Assembly: GCA_003123965.1 (NCBI GenBank)
Contig: NNSL01000500.1
Location: 1-5,950 of the forward strand
Length of the DNA stretch: 5,950 nt
Reading direction: 5' to 3'
Source: Balneolaceae bacterium SMO_bin1
Lineage (GTDB): Bacteria; Bacteroidota; Rhodothermia; Balneolales; Balneolaceae
Shown here: piece after piece, positions 4,816 to 5,950 of the stretch
Layout: every line of letters begins with the position of its first letter
How positions within the stretch are numbered: the stretch's first letter is position 1
The notes under the pieces: model-generated
The model's database searches: none
The model's input: the letters and a program-made list of their open reading frames with translations, nothing else
What the model was told of the DNA's origin: nothing
Program-made: the position numbers and the translations under genes

Positions 4816-5949
4816 TTGGACGATCAGCCTCAAACCAGTGAACTTACGCTTGTAACGTCTCGCAATGATCGCAAGCAGTTCATTAACTTTCCCTATCGGC
4901 ACTACCGCGATGATGAATATTGGGTAGCGCCGCTGAAGATGGAGCAGAAAAAGCTCATCGATCCCGAAAAAAACCCCTTCTTCAACAATGCCGAAATGGC
5001 CATGTTCCTGGTTCGCCGTAACGGTGAAGTATGTGGACGCATTGCGGCCATCGAAGATAAACGGTACAACGATTATCACAACGCAAAAACTGGATTTTTC
5101 GGATTCTTTGAGTCGATAGATGACGACTCTGTGGCTAATTTATTGGTTAAGGCGGCAACAGGCTGGCTCAAAGATCGCGGGTTGACCAAGGTTATTGGTC
5201 CGACAAATCCCAGCATGATGGATGAAATTGGTGTGCTGGTTGATGGATTTGATGAATATCCCAGCATCTTGATGCCGTACAACAAGCCCTACTACGATGA
5301 CTTACTAAAGGAGCAAGGTTTTGAAAAGGAGATGGGCCTGTACGCTTTTCGCATGACGCAGGAAGACGTTGCCTACGACCGTATGAAACGCGCGGGCAAA
5401 ATTGTGGCCAAACGCCTCCCAAGCCTTGAAATCCGGCAGGTTGATTTGAATAAAATTGACCGCGAAGTAGAAATTGTGCGTGATATTTTTAACCGCGCTT
5501 GGGCCGATAATTGGGGCTTTATACCTCTGACGGAAGATGAGCTTTCCACGCTGGCCGAAGACCTCAAAACAATTCTTGATCCCCGCTTCGCGCACATCGT
5601 TGAAGTAGAGGGCGAACCGATTGCCTTTTCGGTAGCGCTGCCCGATCTCAACCAAGCACTTCGACACATGAACGGGCGTTTATTTCCGATTGGTATTTTT
5701 AAACTGCTCTGGTATCGCCGTAAGATAAACCAAGTGCGTACGGCTTTAATGGGCGTCATTCCCAAGTACCGAGGGCGGGGCATCGATGCGCTGCTGCACC
5801 TTAAAGCCATTGAGAACGGCCGCAAATACGGTATCGATTCATCCGAGCTTAGCTGGGTGCTGGAATCCAACGAAAACATGATTCGTGTGGCCGAACGCCT
5901 CGGCGCCCACATTGAGAAAACCTACCGCATGTACCGCATGGAGTTGTAG
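4816..5949 (+). CDS. bcerS: BcerS/YghO-like GNAT-fold protein, putative bacterial ceramide synthase
   Basis: This 377-residue protein is complete; its TAG is at 5947-5949. It has the features of the family containing Caulobacter BcerS and E. coli YghO: an opening with DRKQFINFPYRHYRDDEYWV (18-37) and PFFNN, a GRIAAI strand at 74-79, GFFGFFE at 93-99, a first acyltransferase-like half, then GPTNPSMMDEIG at 128-139 and MPYNKPYY at 153-160. A second GNAT-like half carries the acyl-carrier loop KYRGRGIDALL at 317-327. BcerS N-acylates the sphingoid base in bacterial ceramide synthesis, unrelated to the eukaryotic membrane enzyme; no membrane segment is visible here. The only sensible start is TTG at 4816: it is the first initiator after the in-frame TAA of the upstream gene, and the first internal ATG (Met42) would remove the conserved N-terminus. 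Direct coupling to serine palmitoyltransferase supports the role. Substrate specificity is inferred. Confidence 0.82.
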   Translation: MDDQPQTSELTLVTSRNDRKQFINFPYRHYRDDEYWVAPLKMEQKKLIDPEKNPFFNNAEMAMFLVRRNGEVCGRIAAIEDKRYNDYHNAKTGFFGFFESIDDDSVANLLVKAATGWLKDRGLTKVIGPTNPSMMDEIGVLVDGFDEYPSILMPYNKPYYDDLLKEQGFEKEMGLYAFRMTQEDVAYDRMKRAGKIVAKRLPSLEIRQVDLNKIDREVEIVRDIFNRAWADNWGFIPLTEDELSTLAEDLKTILDPRFAHIVEVEGEPIAFSVALPDLNQALRHMNGRLFPIGIFKLLWYRRKINQVRTALMGVIPKYRGRGIDALLHLKAIENGRKYGIDSSELSWVLESNENMIRVAERLGAHIEKTYRMYRMEL

Positions 5950-5950
5950 T

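Noticed and set aside
5373..5912. A 179-residue open frame on the minus strand inside the ceramide synthase gene
   Set aside because: It is Ser/Arg-rich with no recognisable domain and lies fully opposite a gene with clear family motifs; it is a codon-bias shadow.

Overview
This window looks like part of a membrane sphingolipid (ceramide and probably glycosphingolipid) locus from a member of the Bacteroidota/Balneolota/Rhodothermota group. The assignment is an inference. It rests on a serine palmitoyltransferase-type enzyme directly followed by a bacterial ceramide-synthase-type acyltransferase, start regions without Shine-Dalgarno sequences, and a promoter of the Bacteroidota type (TTTG, 20 bases, TATATTTG). 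Base composition looks moderate (mid-40s % GC by eye, not computed). The protein style is closest, from memory, to Balneolaceae, but no search was possible.

Layout. On the minus strand at the left are a secreted-protein gene of which only the first 41 codons are present (1-123) and, just upstream of it, an extended-SDR NAD-dependent epimerase/dehydratase (128-1102). Only four bases separate the two, so they are probably co-transcribed. An 86-base divergent intergenic region (1103-1188) carries promoter-like elements and a 10-base repeat whose 9-base core is a palindrome. On the plus strand follow two tandem GT4-type glycosyltransferases (1189-2337 and 2341-3462, three bases apart). A 108-base regulatory gap (3463-3570) contains the best promoter of the window and an inverted repeat over its -33 box. 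Then come a serine palmitoyltransferase (3571-4809) and a BcerS/YghO-like putative ceramide synthase (4816-5949), six bases apart. The window ends one base after the last stop codon.

How they may work together. The PLP enzyme would condense serine with a fatty acyl thioester to give 3-ketosphinganine. The GNAT-fold protein would N-acylate it. The SDR protein is a candidate for the ketone reduction (the role of CerR in Caulobacter). The two glycosyltransferases could then add one or two sugars to the (dihydro)ceramide or another lipid at the cytoplasmic face of the inner membrane. The first two assignments are well supported by motifs; the reductase and lipid-glycosylation roles rest on context. 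No RNA genes, mobile elements or CRISPR arrays were seen.
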